From the NCBI GenBank assembly GCA_029558435.1, contig JAKQEZ010000656.1, positions 1 to 58,066 on the forward strand: a DNA stretch of 58,066 nt. The letters run 5' to 3'. How positions within the stretch are numbered: position 1 is the first letter of the stretch; every line of letters starts with the position of its first letter. The position numbers and the translations under genes are program-made. The stretch is from Bacteroidota bacterium. Lineage in GTDB: Bacteria; Bacteroidota; Bacteroidia; Flavobacteriales; Crocinitomicaceae. Of this stretch, positions 34,752-43,718 are shown piece by piece. The notes under the pieces were generated by a model. That model was not told where the DNA came from, searched no databases, and saw nothing but the letters and a program-made list of their open reading frames with translations.

Positions 34752-35978
34752 TTAATTGATTTTGGCATTTATTCCTGCAATGTAACCTGTTGTCCAAGCA
34801 GCTTGAAAATTGAAACCTCCCGTTATTCCATCAATATCCAAAACCTCGCCAGCAAAATAAAGTCCTTTAATTTTTTTTGCTTCCATGGTTTGAAAATCAA
34901 TTTCGTTTAGTTGAACACCGCCACAGGTTACAAATTCTTCTTTAAAAGTTGTTTTTCCGGCTACATCGTATTTGTCAAACAACAAAGCCTGAATCAGTTT
35001 ATTGCAATTTTTCCCTTCCAATTCTTTCCACCGAAGTTGAGATGAAATTCCATATTTATTCAATAAGAAATGCCAAATTTTAGTTGAAATAGCGTAAGGA
35101 TTGGCGTTGATAAGTAATTTTTCTGCATTTGCTTTTTTTTGTTGGTTGAATTGATGGCGCAATTCATCTTCGGTTGTTGTATGGAGCCAATTTACAAAAA
35201 TCGAAAAGAGATAGTTTTTTTCAGCCAAGGTGCGTGCTCCCCAAGCGGATAGTTGTAGAATTGCCGGACCGCTCATTCCCCAGTGGGTAATCAACAACGG
35301 ACCGCTAGAGCTGAGTTTGGTGCCTTCAATTTTTACGGTGGTTGCTGCCACACTGTTGCCCATCAATTCGCATATTGGATTTTTAGGCATGTTGAACGTA
35401 AACAAAGAGGGGACAGGCGTGGCGATACGGAAACCGAGGTTTTTTAGCCAATCAAAACCACTTTCTTTTGCGCTGCCACCAGTTGCAACAATTACCTTGG
35501 AGGCTATAAATGTTTGTGTGGGAGTGTTTAACCAAAATAAATCGTCCTTTTTTTGGATGGATTCAATATTAGAGCTTAAGAAAAGTTCAATCCCCAATGT
35601 TTTGCATTCGCTCATCAAGCAATCAATGATTGTTTGAGAATTGTTGCTTGTTGGAAACATACGGTTGTCGGGTTGCGCATAAAGTTGCACTCCTTTGCTT
35701 GCAAACCAATCGATAGTTGATTGTTGGTTGAATTGATAAAATGCTCGTTTTAGCTGTCGTTCGCCACGAGGGTAAAATTTTGAAAACGCTTCTATATCAT
35801 CGCAAGCATTGGTAACATTACATCTTCCACCACCAGATACCTTTACTTTTGAAAGTAATTTGGATGATTTTTCAAGAATGGCAACTTTATTGTTGGGCAA
35901 TTTGGCATGAATAGCTGAAAAAAAACCAGCAGCACCACCGCCAATTACAACAATGTCAAACGATAAAGGAGCGGTCAT
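34752..35978 (-). CDS. HI0933-family flavoprotein (FAD-dependent oxidoreductase)
   Basis: The 408-aa protein belongs to the HI0933/YhiN family. Its N-terminal FAD-binding motif is VIGGGAAGFFSA (about residues 11-22), followed by KVSGGGRCNVTN. The middle contains VIVATGGSAKESG and the C-terminus FAGEVLDIDGITGGFNFQAAWTTGYIAG, the family's second FAD contact. BaiN, a relative, has been linked to bile-acid reduction in clostridia, but most members have no proven substrate, so no symbol is assigned. It is followed on the same strand by the acidic unknown protein. Confidence 0.88.
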   Translation of the reverse strand: MTAPLSFDIVVIGGGAAGFFSAIHAKLPNNKVAILEKSSKLLSKVKVSGGGRCNVTNACDDIEAFSKFYPRGERQLKRAFYQFNQQSTIDWFASKGVQLYAQPDNRMFPTSNNSQTIIDCLMSECKTLGIELFLSSNIESIQKKDDLFWLNTPTQTFIASKVIVATGGSAKESGFDWLKNLGFRIATPVPSLFTFNMPKNPICELMGNSVAATTVKIEGTKLSSSGPLLITHWGMSGPAILQLSAWGARTLAEKNYLFSIFVNWLHTTTEDELRHQFNQQKKANAEKLLINANPYAISTKIWHFLLNKYGISSQLRWKELEGKNCNKLIQALLFDKYDVAGKTTFKEEFVTCGGVQLNEIDFQTMEAKKIKGLYFAGEVLDIDGITGGFNFQAAWTTGYIAGINAKIN

Positions 35979-35981
35979 AAA

Positions 35982-37013
35982 TTACTTTTTCTTACCATTA
36001 TTTTTTTTAATGGCATCATCTTCCATTGTAGATTGAGTAGGAGCTCCAAACGAATAGGTTTCATTACCATGCTCATCAAAACGGTGTTCTTCTGTCAATA
36101 CATCTTTGAGATAAACAGCACTGCGTTTCAATTTTTGGTCGGGATAATATTCTTCAAATTTTCCATTTTTCTGACCTTTTTCGTTGTATGTTTCTAACGT
36201 TTGCACGTTTCCTTGGTAGTAAAACATTTTAAATTCACCCGATTTAACGCCGTTGAGCCAATTTTCTGTACGCAACAAAACACCATCGTCGTAATAGTAT
36301 TTTTGAGCACCATTTTTCTTGTTGGCTTTGTAATTTGATTCTTCAATAACTACTCCTTGTTGGTTATACACTTTAAAAACGCCATCCAACAAACCATTGG
36401 CATAGTTCACTTCTTTGTAAATTTTTGAACCTTTGTAATATTGTTTTTTAACACCATTTAAAACCCCGTCCTTGTAGTGTTCGATGCGTGTTGTGTCTCC
36501 ATTGGCTTTAAAATAAACTTGTTTTCCGTTTTTTTGTCCCAAATAATAATTCATTTCCCAAGCCAAAACTTGTGTTGAATCGTAGTAATAATACCACGTT
36601 CCAGATTCAGCACCTTGAATGTGTGAGCGAATTGCTTGGATGCAGCCATCTTGATAATAAGAAGTATCGATTCCATTTTCACGGCCATCCACAAAGGTAA
36701 TTCGACGTTCCAAAAGCCCGTTCATAAAACATGATTCACAGGAACCTGAGTAGGGTTTTCCAACCCCCATCATGTTGACGTTGTCTTTTGCTTTTTTCAA
36801 AAACAAACCGCTTTCGTGGTCAAACTCCAATTCTTCGTTGCAATCAATCACACCGGCCAATTTCCCACATTCCCATAAATCGATGCCTTGTGCACGTTTG
36901 GTTTTTGCTTTTTCGTAGCAAGGGACTTCTTGGGTGTCTTTTTTTAGCGAAGAAATCTGTGCAACGCTTGAAAACAAGAGGGATATAAACAGGAAAGAAA
37001 CAATTAATTTCAT
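35982..37013 (-). CDS. Secreted MORN-repeat/YwqK-like protein
   Basis: From the ATG at 37013 the 343-aa product has a signal peptide (1-18). From about residue 100 it has eight or more MORN_2/YwqK-type repeats, each roughly 22 residues with a G-x-x-x-G-x-x-x-x-Y/F-Y core (for example DGVLNGVKKQYYKG and NGLLDGVFKVYNQ). An N-terminal Cys-containing segment has CYEKAK, WECGK and SCESCFMNG. Family members have been annotated as antitoxins, but a secreted form like this one is more likely structural or surface-associated. It ends three bases before the flavoprotein start on the same strand. Confidence 0.78.
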   Translation of the reverse strand: MKLIVSFLFISLLFSSVAQISSLKKDTQEVPCYEKAKTKRAQGIDLWECGKLAGVIDCNEELEFDHESGLFLKKAKDNVNMMGVGKPYSGSCESCFMNGLLERRITFVDGRENGIDTSYYQDGCIQAIRSHIQGAESGTWYYYYDSTQVLAWEMNYYLGQKNGKQVYFKANGDTTRIEHYKDGVLNGVKKQYYKGSKIYKEVNYANGLLDGVFKVYNQQGVVIEESNYKANKKNGAQKYYYDDGVLLRTENWLNGVKSGEFKMFYYQGNVQTLETYNEKGQKNGKFEEYYPDQKLKRSAVYLKDVLTEEHRFDEHGNETYSFGAPTQSTMEDDAIKKNNGKKK

Positions 37014-37068
37014 AGTTATCAATTTATTTTTTTTGGTGGGCAATAATCGTACCTTTTTGTTGGATAAC

Positions 37069-37674
37069 TTACAATTCGTTCATTTTTACACGCCACATTC
37101 CTCTTAAATCTCCTTCTTTGTAATTGGTAGCTTTATCTTGAGGATATTTTTTCACAATTGTTTGCAATGTTTCTGGAGCAATATCTTTATTAGGTTCGCC
37201 ATGACATTTTAAGCATGTAGGCATTGCAATTTTGATTGGTTTGTAATAAAAAACGTCTTTTCCTTCTTGAACAATGAAGTGTTTTTCTTTAATAGTGCTA
37301 TCTTTTAAACGAGAAGCTAAGGTTGTCCAAGCGTTTTTATCCAAAGTTGTTGTAATTGCATTGGTTGGATTTCTATTTTTATCAGAAAAACGATGAATAG
37401 ACGAAAGTGTAGTTTTTGAAATTGAGTCTGTAAGCGGAATTGCTTTTAAGTTACAAAACTCTACGGCACCAGCAACCCCTTTTTGAGCTATTGCTTCTGC
37501 CACATTTTTCATTAAAATACCTTGTGCAATACTTGTGATGCTGTCTCCTTTTTGGAGGTAGGCAGTTTCGTTAAATGGTGTAGTGCTTTCTGCAATTTGA
37601 TCTGGTTGTTCGTTGTTTGAATTAGAACAAGCGATTAATAATACAGAACTAAGGGCAAACATTAATTTTTTCAT
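37069..37674 (-). CDS. DUF3365 haem-binding lipoprotein
   Basis: The 201-aa product has a lipobox (LLIAC, Cys16). A DUF3365 (Tll0287-like) sensor domain includes NVAEAI, AVEFCNLKA and a single c-type haem motif CLKCHGEP, with FYYKPIKIAMPTC just before it. Members bind haem at the periplasmic face and are thought to sense redox state or gas. The C-terminal GDLRGMWRVKM is also conserved in the family. It follows the 78-aa membrane-protein gene by 11 bases on the same strand, so the SMR, DUF2892-like and DUF3365 genes form a likely operon. Confidence 0.85.
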   Translation of the reverse strand: MKKLMFALSSVLLIACSNSNNEQPDQIAESTTPFNETAYLQKGDSITSIAQGILMKNVAEAIAQKGVAGAVEFCNLKAIPLTDSISKTTLSSIHRFSDKNRNPTNAITTTLDKNAWTTLASRLKDSTIKEKHFIVQEGKDVFYYKPIKIAMPTCLKCHGEPNKDIAPETLQTIVKKYPQDKATNYKEGDLRGMWRVKMNEL

Positions 37675-37685
37675 GAGAATAAATT

Positions 37686-37922
37686 TTATTTAATTTCTTC
37701 AAATACAACATCTTCTTGGTATGATGAGGATGTGTTATTTATTGGTGTAGAACAACTGTTGTTAGCACAGCAACCAATATTTAATAGTGGCATTATTGTA
37801 AACATTGCTCCAATAACGATAAATCCCCACTGTCCAGAATTGATTCCTTCGCCAATAATAAAAACTCCTAATGCAATACGTGCAATGCGGAGAATGTTCC
37901 AATTTGAAAATAGTTGTTTCAT
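37686..37922 (-). CDS. Small DUF2892-like membrane protein with Cys-rich tail
   Basis: The 78-aa protein resembles the DUF2892 (YgaP-type membrane) module: two helices, NILRIARIALGVFIIGEGI and QWGFIVIGAMFTIMPLL, then a cysteine cluster IGCCANNSCS where the family usually has GxCPL. Family members are often near rhodanese or sulfur genes. The extra cysteines could bind metal, which is inference. The ATG at 37922 follows the SMR-gene stop with no bases between (TAAATG). Confidence 0.72.
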   Translation of the reverse strand: MKQLFSNWNILRIARIALGVFIIGEGINSGQWGFIVIGAMFTIMPLLNIGCCANNSCSTPINNTSSSYQEDVVFEEIK

Positions 37923-38252
37923 TTAATGTGTTGATACAGCTTTTAATCCTATGATTGATGCAATAAGTGTAAAGATAAAAAATAATCGCCAAATAGTAGC
38001 GGGTTCGTTAAAAACAAAAATTCCCACCAAAACGGTTCCAACAGCTCCAATGCCTGTCCAAACAGCATAAGCAGTCCCTAAAGGTAACGTTTGCGTAGCT
38101 TTCATTAATAAAAGCATGCTTGCAACTAAACAAAATCCAAAAACTGCATACCAAAGTAGGGAAGCATTTCCATCCGTTTCTTTAGCTTTGCCTAGTGAAA
38201 AAGTGAAGCCAACTTCAAACAATCCACCAATAATTAATAATAACCAATTCAT
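37923..38252 (-). CDS. Small multidrug resistance (SMR) family transporter
   Basis: From the ATG at 38252 the product is 109 aa with four membrane helices, the normal SMR length. The essential Glu is in GLFEVGFTFSLGKA (Glu12), the active-site region AYAVWTGIGAVGTVLVG is conserved, and the dimer helix FFIFTLIASIIGLK closes the protein. SMR proteins work as dimers exporting cations. Whether this one exports guanidinium (Gdx/SugE) or quaternary compounds (EmrE) cannot be decided here. No guanidine riboswitch was seen upstream. It leads a three-gene operon with the DUF2892-like and DUF3365 genes. Confidence 0.88.
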   Translation of the reverse strand: MNWLLLIIGGLFEVGFTFSLGKAKETDGNASLLWYAVFGFCLVASMLLLMKATQTLPLGTAYAVWTGIGAVGTVLVGIFVFNEPATIWRLFFIFTLIASIIGLKAVSTH

Positions 38253-38293
38253 TACAAGCAAAATTACGGTTTATATTCGATTATATCTCAAAA

Positions 38294-38324
38294 AAAAACG
38301 AGAACCCAAAGAGTCCTCGTTTTT
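38294..38324 (-). terminator. Terminator of the T9SS protein gene
   Basis: AAAAACGAG (38294-38302) pairs with CTCGTTTTT (38316-38324), 13-base loop; T-run on the minus strand. Confidence 0.75.
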
Positions 38325-38343
38325 CAAAATCTAAGTTTGAACT

Positions 38344-39072
38344 TTAATTTTTTGTGAATTTATGAATGCTTGTTGTGTTTCCTTTCTTTAAATGAATAAA
38401 GTAAACACCTGATTGCAATGCAGATACGTTGATTTCTTCGTCAGTTTTTGAAATTTCTTGAGAAGCCACCATTTGTCCGTTAATTCCATAAATTTCTGCC
38501 GACTCAAAGTTGTGGGCATTCAAAATTGTTACAACTGTTGATGCAGGATTCGGGTAAATATACACTTCATCAGGATTGATTAATACCGTGCTTGCTTCCT
38601 CATCTTTGATTACTAAACGATAACCTGTAAACTCACGTGGAATTGGAGTTGGAAATGGCCCAATCATAATGGTTGCAGAGATTTTAATTACAATGTTGTA
38701 AGTTCCAATTTGTGCTGCTGTTGCTGTACCTGTAAGTTCTGCACAACCTGCCACACCTCCGTTGTATTGACAATTGGCAGCAGAACAAGTGTATGTAAAT
38801 CCAGAAGGTAAACCTGTTACATCTGTTACTTTATACGATTGGATTGTTGCACCAGAATAAGTAGGGTCAATATCTCCAGCATCAGAAGGCGCTTTAAAGT
38901 TTAAAACTTGAAGATAAGGCGTATTTACAAACGCAGTATCAAAGTTGGTGGTTGTATCAGGCCAAGCACCATAGGTTGAATCTTGGTATTGTGGATTGCA
39001 TGTCATTTTTAATTGTGCAGTAACCGAACCAGCAATTAAAATTGTTAAAAAAGTTAGTAATTGTTTTTTCAT
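38344..39072 (-). CDS. T9SS-exported protein of unknown function
   Basis: The 242-aa product has a signal peptide (1-19, SVTAQ). A beta-rich domain contains two CxxxxC-type cysteine pairs (TYTCSAANC, GGVAGC) and an Ig-like GTATAAQIGTYNIVIKI strand. A C-terminal type IX sorting domain begins at about residue 165 with VYIYPNPAS and ends SGVYFIHLKKGNTTSIHKF. It is therefore probably carried across the outer membrane and attached to the cell surface or released. Function unknown. It is monocistronic and ends at a terminator. Confidence 0.82.
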   Translation of the reverse strand: MKKQLLTFLTILIAGSVTAQLKMTCNPQYQDSTYGAWPDTTTNFDTAFVNTPYLQVLNFKAPSDAGDIDPTYSGATIQSYKVTDVTGLPSGFTYTCSAANCQYNGGVAGCAELTGTATAAQIGTYNIVIKISATIMIGPFPTPIPREFTGYRLVIKDEEASTVLINPDEVYIYPNPASTVVTILNAHNFESAEIYGINGQMVASQEISKTDEEINVSALQSGVYFIHLKKGNTTSIHKFTKN

Positions 39073-39117
39073 AGACTTTAATTTTAAGTTAATACGAAGA
39101 TAGCAAAAGAAAATAAA

Positions 39118-39633
39118 TTATTGATTTTCTTTCGTTTTTTTTAAATTAACAATCAAAGCAGTTATGTAAAGCAATGAAGATACACTTAGTAAAATCAGCA
39201 ATAAACTAAAAATAAAATTGCTGTTGAGTTTGAAAAGAACAATTATTCCAAACAAAACTAACGTGATTTTCATGGATATTAAGGCAATTAATTTAATGAA
39301 GGATTTTGAACTTTCAATAGCTTCAATTGTTTTATCGACCAAAAAACCAATCAACAAAATATGAAGCACCAACACATAATTCCAAAACAATTCAAATTGT
39401 GCCGGGTTGATTAGGATGAACAACATTGCTCCAAAGGAGAGGATGGAAAGTCCACTAAAAAGTTTACTGTATTTTGCTTTGTGTATGGCAAAAGAACAAA
39501 TAAAACCAGATAATGAAAGCAACGTGATTTTGAACATCAGAGAAAAACTGTAATTTGAAGTGATGGTTAATGTGCCGCAAACAAGGGCTGTAAGCAGAAA
39601 AACCAACGCAACAGTTTTCATCCAATGTTTCAT
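39118..39633 (-). CDS. Integral membrane protein of unknown function
   Basis: The true start is the ATG at 39633, sharing one base with the ureohydrolase stop (TAATG). The longer ORF only reads into the neighbouring gene in another frame. The product is 171 aa with five or six membrane helices, Lys-rich connections (HKAKYSK, NLKKTKENQ) and no recognised domain. Coupling to the ureohydrolase gene suggests the two are made together, but no functional link can be inferred from the sequence. Confidence 0.7.
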   Translation of the reverse strand: MKHWMKTVALVFLLTALVCGTLTITSNYSFSLMFKITLLSLSGFICSFAIHKAKYSKLFSGLSILSFGAMLFILINPAQFELFWNYVLVLHILLIGFLVDKTIEAIESSKSFIKLIALISMKITLVLFGIIVLFKLNSNFIFSLLLILLSVSSLLYITALIVNLKKTKENQ

Positions 39634-40673
39634 TATTTTGCCTTTTGACGGTTGAGTTCTGTTGCGCACACCAAGTTCCACAATGCACGTGCACCAACGT
39701 TTGCATCCCAATCAGAATCTTCACTTGTTCCAACTTCGTTTAAGTCAAAACCAATAATTGTTCGGTTCGATTTTGCCAATTCAAACAACAAATAGGTGAT
39801 TTGCTCCAATTTGAATCCGCCCACAACTGGCGTTCCGGTATTAGGACACAATTCTGGACTCAACCCATCAATGTCAAACGAGATGTACACACGTTCTGGT
39901 AATGTTGCCAAAATGGTTTGCACTTGTTCTGCCCACGTTTTTCCGTTGAATTGCTCTTCTTTCAAATCCCAATCAAAAAAGGTAGTTACGCGTCCATTGC
40001 TATTGTTGATTAACTCTACTTCTGACTCGGCAATATCGCGAATTCCAACTTGAGTTAAACGCACTAAATTCTTGCATTTTAAAGCGTTGAACATAATACT
40101 TGCGTGCGATTGTTCAAACCCTTCGTAGGCATTTCTTAAGTCGGCATGGGCATCAATGTGTAAAATTCCAAACGGTTGATTTTGCTCATCAAAAGCTTCA
40201 ATTAATCCCAGTGGGGTAGAGTGCTCACCTCCAAGCAAGCAAGCAATTTTACCTTGTTCTAAAACCGACTTTGCTTTGGATTTAATTCCGTTTTTTAAAG
40301 CATCAGATGCTGCATTAATTTCTTCTAAAAATTGTTGGTAATAGGTGTTGTCTTCAATTTTTCCACCATCTTCCAAAAACGCAATGTAATCACAACCTTC
40401 TTTGCACAAACGATCGTTTACTTTTAACCATTCTTTAGAAATTTCAATCATGAAAACTTTTGTGTTGTAGGCTTTGTCTAATTTAGGATGGTAAAAATCC
40501 AATTGAGTGGAAGCATCCAACACGGCTTGTGGTCCTCTACTTGTTCCTTTTCCATACGAAGCAGTTGCATCCCAAGGAACGGGAATAATCACAATGTTTG
40601 CTTCATCTTCTGTTACTGGAAATCCAAAAATATTTCCGTTGGCAATTCCTACGCCGTTTGGATCAAATGTCAT
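39633..40673 (-). CDS. Ureohydrolase (agmatinase/arginase/formimidoylglutamase family)
   Basis: The 346-aa enzyme contains the dinuclear manganese ligands of the family: His in GGEHS (about residue 150), DAHADLR (about 174-180) and SFDIDGLSPELCPNTGTP (about 255-272). The family cleaves guanidino or formimino groups from agmatine, arginine or N-formimidoylglutamate. Annotation pipelines tend to call such Bacteroidota proteins agmatinase or formimidoylglutamase, and substrate cannot be read from these motifs. No histidine-degradation or polyamine genes adjoin it. It is cotranscribed with the membrane protein at 39118. Confidence 0.9.
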   Translation of the reverse strand: MTFDPNGVGIANGNIFGFPVTEDEANIVIIPVPWDATASYGKGTSRGPQAVLDASTQLDFYHPKLDKAYNTKVFMIEISKEWLKVNDRLCKEGCDYIAFLEDGGKIEDNTYYQQFLEEINAASDALKNGIKSKAKSVLEQGKIACLLGGEHSTPLGLIEAFDEQNQPFGILHIDAHADLRNAYEGFEQSHASIMFNALKCKNLVRLTQVGIRDIAESEVELINNSNGRVTTFFDWDLKEEQFNGKTWAEQVQTILATLPERVYISFDIDGLSPELCPNTGTPVVGGFKLEQITYLLFELAKSNRTIIGFDLNEVGTSEDSDWDANVGARALWNLVCATELNRQKAK

Positions 40674-40714
40674 ATTCTAATTTTAAAGCTACAAATTTAG
40701 TTTTTCCGATGAAT

Positions 40715-42889
40715 TTAGAGGTTTTGTTTTACAAAATTGAGCATCATGGTGTATAAATGCAAACGTGTATTGCCCCCATAAATTCCATGGTTTCTATTGG
40801 GATAAATGAAAGAATTAAATTGTTTGTTGGCTGCCACTAAAGCATTAATCATTTCCATTGTGTTTTGTACATGCACGTTGTCATCGCCTGAACCGTGAAT
40901 GAGCAAGTAGTTACCTTTTAGGTTTTTTGCAAAATTTATAGGTGAATTATCAGCATAACCATCCGGATTTTCTTGAGGTGTGCGCATGAAACGCTCGGTG
41001 TAAATATTGTCGTAATATTTCCAATTGGTTACCGGAGCAACAGCAATTCCCATTTTAAAAACTCCTTCGCCTTTGGTCATAGCAAGTGTTGACATAAATC
41101 CACCATAGCTCCAACCTTGAATACCAATGCGGTTGGCATCAATGTAGTTGTAGGTTTGCAATTGTTTGGCAACGTTTACAAAATCTTCGGTTTCAAATTT
41201 TCCCAATTGTAAATAGGTAATGTCTTTAAATGCTTTTCCACGATACATGGTGCCTCTTGGGTCAACAGAAATTACGATGTAACCTTCTTGCGCCAATAAT
41301 TGGTGCCAAGCAATGCTGTAATCCCAACCGTCGTAAACCATGTTAGAGCCCGGACCTCCATAAATATTGATGTAAACAGGATATTTTTTAGACGCGTCAA
41401 AGTTGCTTGGTTTAATTATCCATCCGTTCAAAGTATAGGCACCCATATCAAAGGTTACAAATTCTTTTTTTGCAAAATGGTGTTGTTGAATTTTTTCTAC
41501 TAGTTCATTGTTGTCTTCCATGACAGTCAATTCCTTGCCTTTGTTATCGCAAAGTGTATAGATTGGTGGCGTATTGGCGTTGCTGTAGCTTTTAATGAAA
41601 TAGTTCATGCCTGGTGTAAAATCGGCACTGTTTTGTCCTAGTTCTAAGCTAATAGCAAGGTCTTTTTTACTTTTTAAATCCACTTTGTAAATTCCTTGGT
41701 GAATTGCCCCTTTTTTAGCCGCGGTGTAGTACACAAATTTGTTTTTGGTATCGATGCCACAAAAATCAATCACATCCCAATTTCCTTTAGTGATTTGGGT
41801 TTCTTTTCCATCAAAACCTAATTGATAAATGTGTTTGTACCCGTCTTTTTCACTTGTGCGCAAAATTGCTGTTCCACTGTTGAGGAAAATCAAATTGTCA
41901 TCAATGTCAATGTAGGTGTTGTTTTGCTCGGTATAAAAAGATGTTGCCACCCATGTGTTTGCTTGTTGCTCCACTTTGTAATAATCAACCTTGTTTTGGT
42001 GACGATTTAATGTCTGCAAAATCAATGTGTTGTTGATGTTGGACCAAGAAATACGTGGAATGTATTCGTAAGCACCCAATTGCACTCCAACTGTTTGTTT
42101 GTTGTTCAACGAAAAAATGTGGGCGGTAACTTTGGAGTTATCTTCGCCTGCTTTGGGATATTTAAAAGTGTACAATTCTGGATACAATTCACCAATGTTG
42201 TATTCCATTGTAAATTCTTTAACATTTGACTCGTCAAAACGCAAGAAAGCAATGTTTTTACTGTCGGGCGACCAACCAAAGGCTTGAGTAATGCCAAATT
42301 CTTCTTCATATACCCAATCCGTTGTTCCATTTATGATGCGATTGAATTTTCCATCCGTTGTAATTGTCTCAATTTGTTGAGTTTTTAAATCTTTGTAATA
42401 CAAATTATTGTCACTAATGTAGGCGATTTTACTTCCGTCTGGTGAGAATGTAGCCAAGGTTTGCGGCTGATGTTGGGTATCTAGAATTTCTAATTTTTTA
42501 GTTGTTAAATCATAAATATAAAAAACCGCCGTATAGCTTCTTCTGTAAATGCTTGTTGTTTGAGTTGCCAATAATAATTTGGTTTCATCGTCGTTAAACG
42601 AGTAATTATCAACTTCAATTGCTTCACCGTTGTATTTTAAATCGCTTAACGAAAGCAACACTTCGCCTTTATCTTGGTATGCTGTGATTTTATGTTTGGT
42701 TATGGCATCTCCTTGATCGGTTTCAGAAATTTGAGTAAACGACATACCGTCTTTCATTCCATTAAAACCTTGAACTCCTTTAGGATAAAATTGGTAGGTT
42801 TTGTAAATAGATTCTACAGAAATGTCTTTTTGGCTAAAGCAAGAAAATGCAAGAGCTATTGTAGCTAGAACAAGGTTGAAAATACGCAT
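40715..42889 (-). CDS. Dipeptidyl peptidase IV-type serine peptidase (S9)
   Basis: The 724-aa exported peptidase removes Xaa-Pro dipeptides from peptide N-termini. It has a signal peptide (1-19), an eight-bladed DPP4 propeller domain at about 40-470 and a C-terminal alpha/beta-hydrolase. Catalytic Ser lies in GWSYGG (about 595), Asp in HGSGDDNVH and His in NRNHGIYG. The Glu pair of the DPP4 substrate pocket is plausibly WVYEEEFG. It would act in the periplasm on peptides. It lies 41 bases upstream of the ureohydrolase gene on the same strand without a clear terminator. Confidence 0.92.
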   Translation of the reverse strand: MRIFNLVLATIALAFSCFSQKDISVESIYKTYQFYPKGVQGFNGMKDGMSFTQISETDQGDAITKHKITAYQDKGEVLLSLSDLKYNGEAIEVDNYSFNDDETKLLLATQTTSIYRRSYTAVFYIYDLTTKKLEILDTQHQPQTLATFSPDGSKIAYISDNNLYYKDLKTQQIETITTDGKFNRIINGTTDWVYEEEFGITQAFGWSPDSKNIAFLRFDESNVKEFTMEYNIGELYPELYTFKYPKAGEDNSKVTAHIFSLNNKQTVGVQLGAYEYIPRISWSNINNTLILQTLNRHQNKVDYYKVEQQANTWVATSFYTEQNNTYIDIDDNLIFLNSGTAILRTSEKDGYKHIYQLGFDGKETQITKGNWDVIDFCGIDTKNKFVYYTAAKKGAIHQGIYKVDLKSKKDLAISLELGQNSADFTPGMNYFIKSYSNANTPPIYTLCDNKGKELTVMEDNNELVEKIQQHHFAKKEFVTFDMGAYTLNGWIIKPSNFDASKKYPVYINIYGGPGSNMVYDGWDYSIAWHQLLAQEGYIVISVDPRGTMYRGKAFKDITYLQLGKFETEDFVNVAKQLQTYNYIDANRIGIQGWSYGGFMSTLAMTKGEGVFKMGIAVAPVTNWKYYDNIYTERFMRTPQENPDGYADNSPINFAKNLKGNYLLIHGSGDDNVHVQNTMEMINALVAANKQFNSFIYPNRNHGIYGGNTRLHLYTMMLNFVKQNL

Positions 42890-42920
42890 ACATTAAAAAT
42901 TTGATGAGCTAAAAATACAA

Positions 42921-43718
42921 TTAATATTTTACAACAAGGAATTTAAGCACGTTGTTTTGTTGCGCCAAATTAACAGATGTTGCAACGCTTTTATTTTGAG
43001 CACGTTTTGTAGAAATTACTTGAATGTCTTGAACAGATGTTGCAGGTGTGCTAAAAGTTGGATGTGCTTTTTCGCTAACAGGAGGAGGCATTTCTGCTTT
43101 TGCTTTTTGGGTGTTTGCATCCATTTTGTCATTATCCATTGAACTAATTGCATCTTGGGACAATCGTGTTAGTGATTCTTCGTTGATGGAAGATTCCATT
43201 AATTGGACAGGTGACGCAGCAGTTGCAGGAGCGATTAATTGTTTGTCCTCGGGTGTTTTTTTTGTTGCAGTGGATTTTTCTGTGGCAGTAGATGAATCTG
43301 TTGTTGCTTTAATTGCTTTTGTTGGAGGAGCTATTTCATTTTTTTCCTGAGCTGGTGTTTCTTTTTGTGTATTTTCTGCTAATTGCACTTTTTGAGGAGT
43401 AGAATTGATGTAATAAAATCCAATTCCAACGCCAATTAGCAATAGGAGAGAAGCTGCAATTTTAAAAATTGGTGTTTGGTAAAACAAGATGCCTTTTGGT
43501 GCGTGTGTGCTTGCAAACAAATCATCCAATTTATCTTTTGTTGCTGCAAGCGGAGTAATTTTGGGTGCATTTGCAAGTGTGCGTGTGTGTTGCAATACTT
43601 TTTTGAATGCATCAAATTCTGTTGCAGTTTGGCAATAATCGTTCAGCTCAGTTAATTCTTGAGGTGTTAACTGGTGAAATTCTTTTTCCAAAATACTATC
43701 AAAAATATCTTTAGCCAT
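42921..43718 (-). CDS. Putative anti-sigma factor, single membrane segment
   Basis: The 265-aa product has a cytoplasmic N-terminal part with a helical anti-sigma-like region (residues 1-75). One membrane helix follows (about 86-104, IFKIAASLLLLIGVGIGFYYI), then a long Ala/Lys/Thr/Pro-rich outer segment. No zinc-binding HxxxCxxC motif is present. Identity as an anti-sigma factor rests on its membrane layout and on overlapping the ECF sigma gene by eight bases. The outer segment ends NNVLKFLVVKY and looks unstructured. Confidence 0.75.
   Translation of the reverse strand: MAKDIFDSILEKEFHQLTPQELTELNDYCQTATEFDAFKKVLQHTRTLANAPKITPLAATKDKLDDLFASTHAPKGILFYQTPIFKIAASLLLLIGVGIGFYYINSTPQKVQLAENTQKETPAQEKNEIAPPTKAIKATTDSSTATEKSTATKKTPEDKQLIAPATAASPVQLMESSINEESLTRLSQDAISSMDNDKMDANTQKAKAEMPPPVSEKAHPTFSTPATSVQDIQVISTKRAQNKSVATSVNLAQQNNVLKFLVVKY

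Noticed and set aside
38253..38343. Guanidine riboswitch upstream of the SMR transporter
   Set aside because: The space before the gene holds only the neighbouring gene's terminator; none of the guanidine aptamer motifs could be seen.
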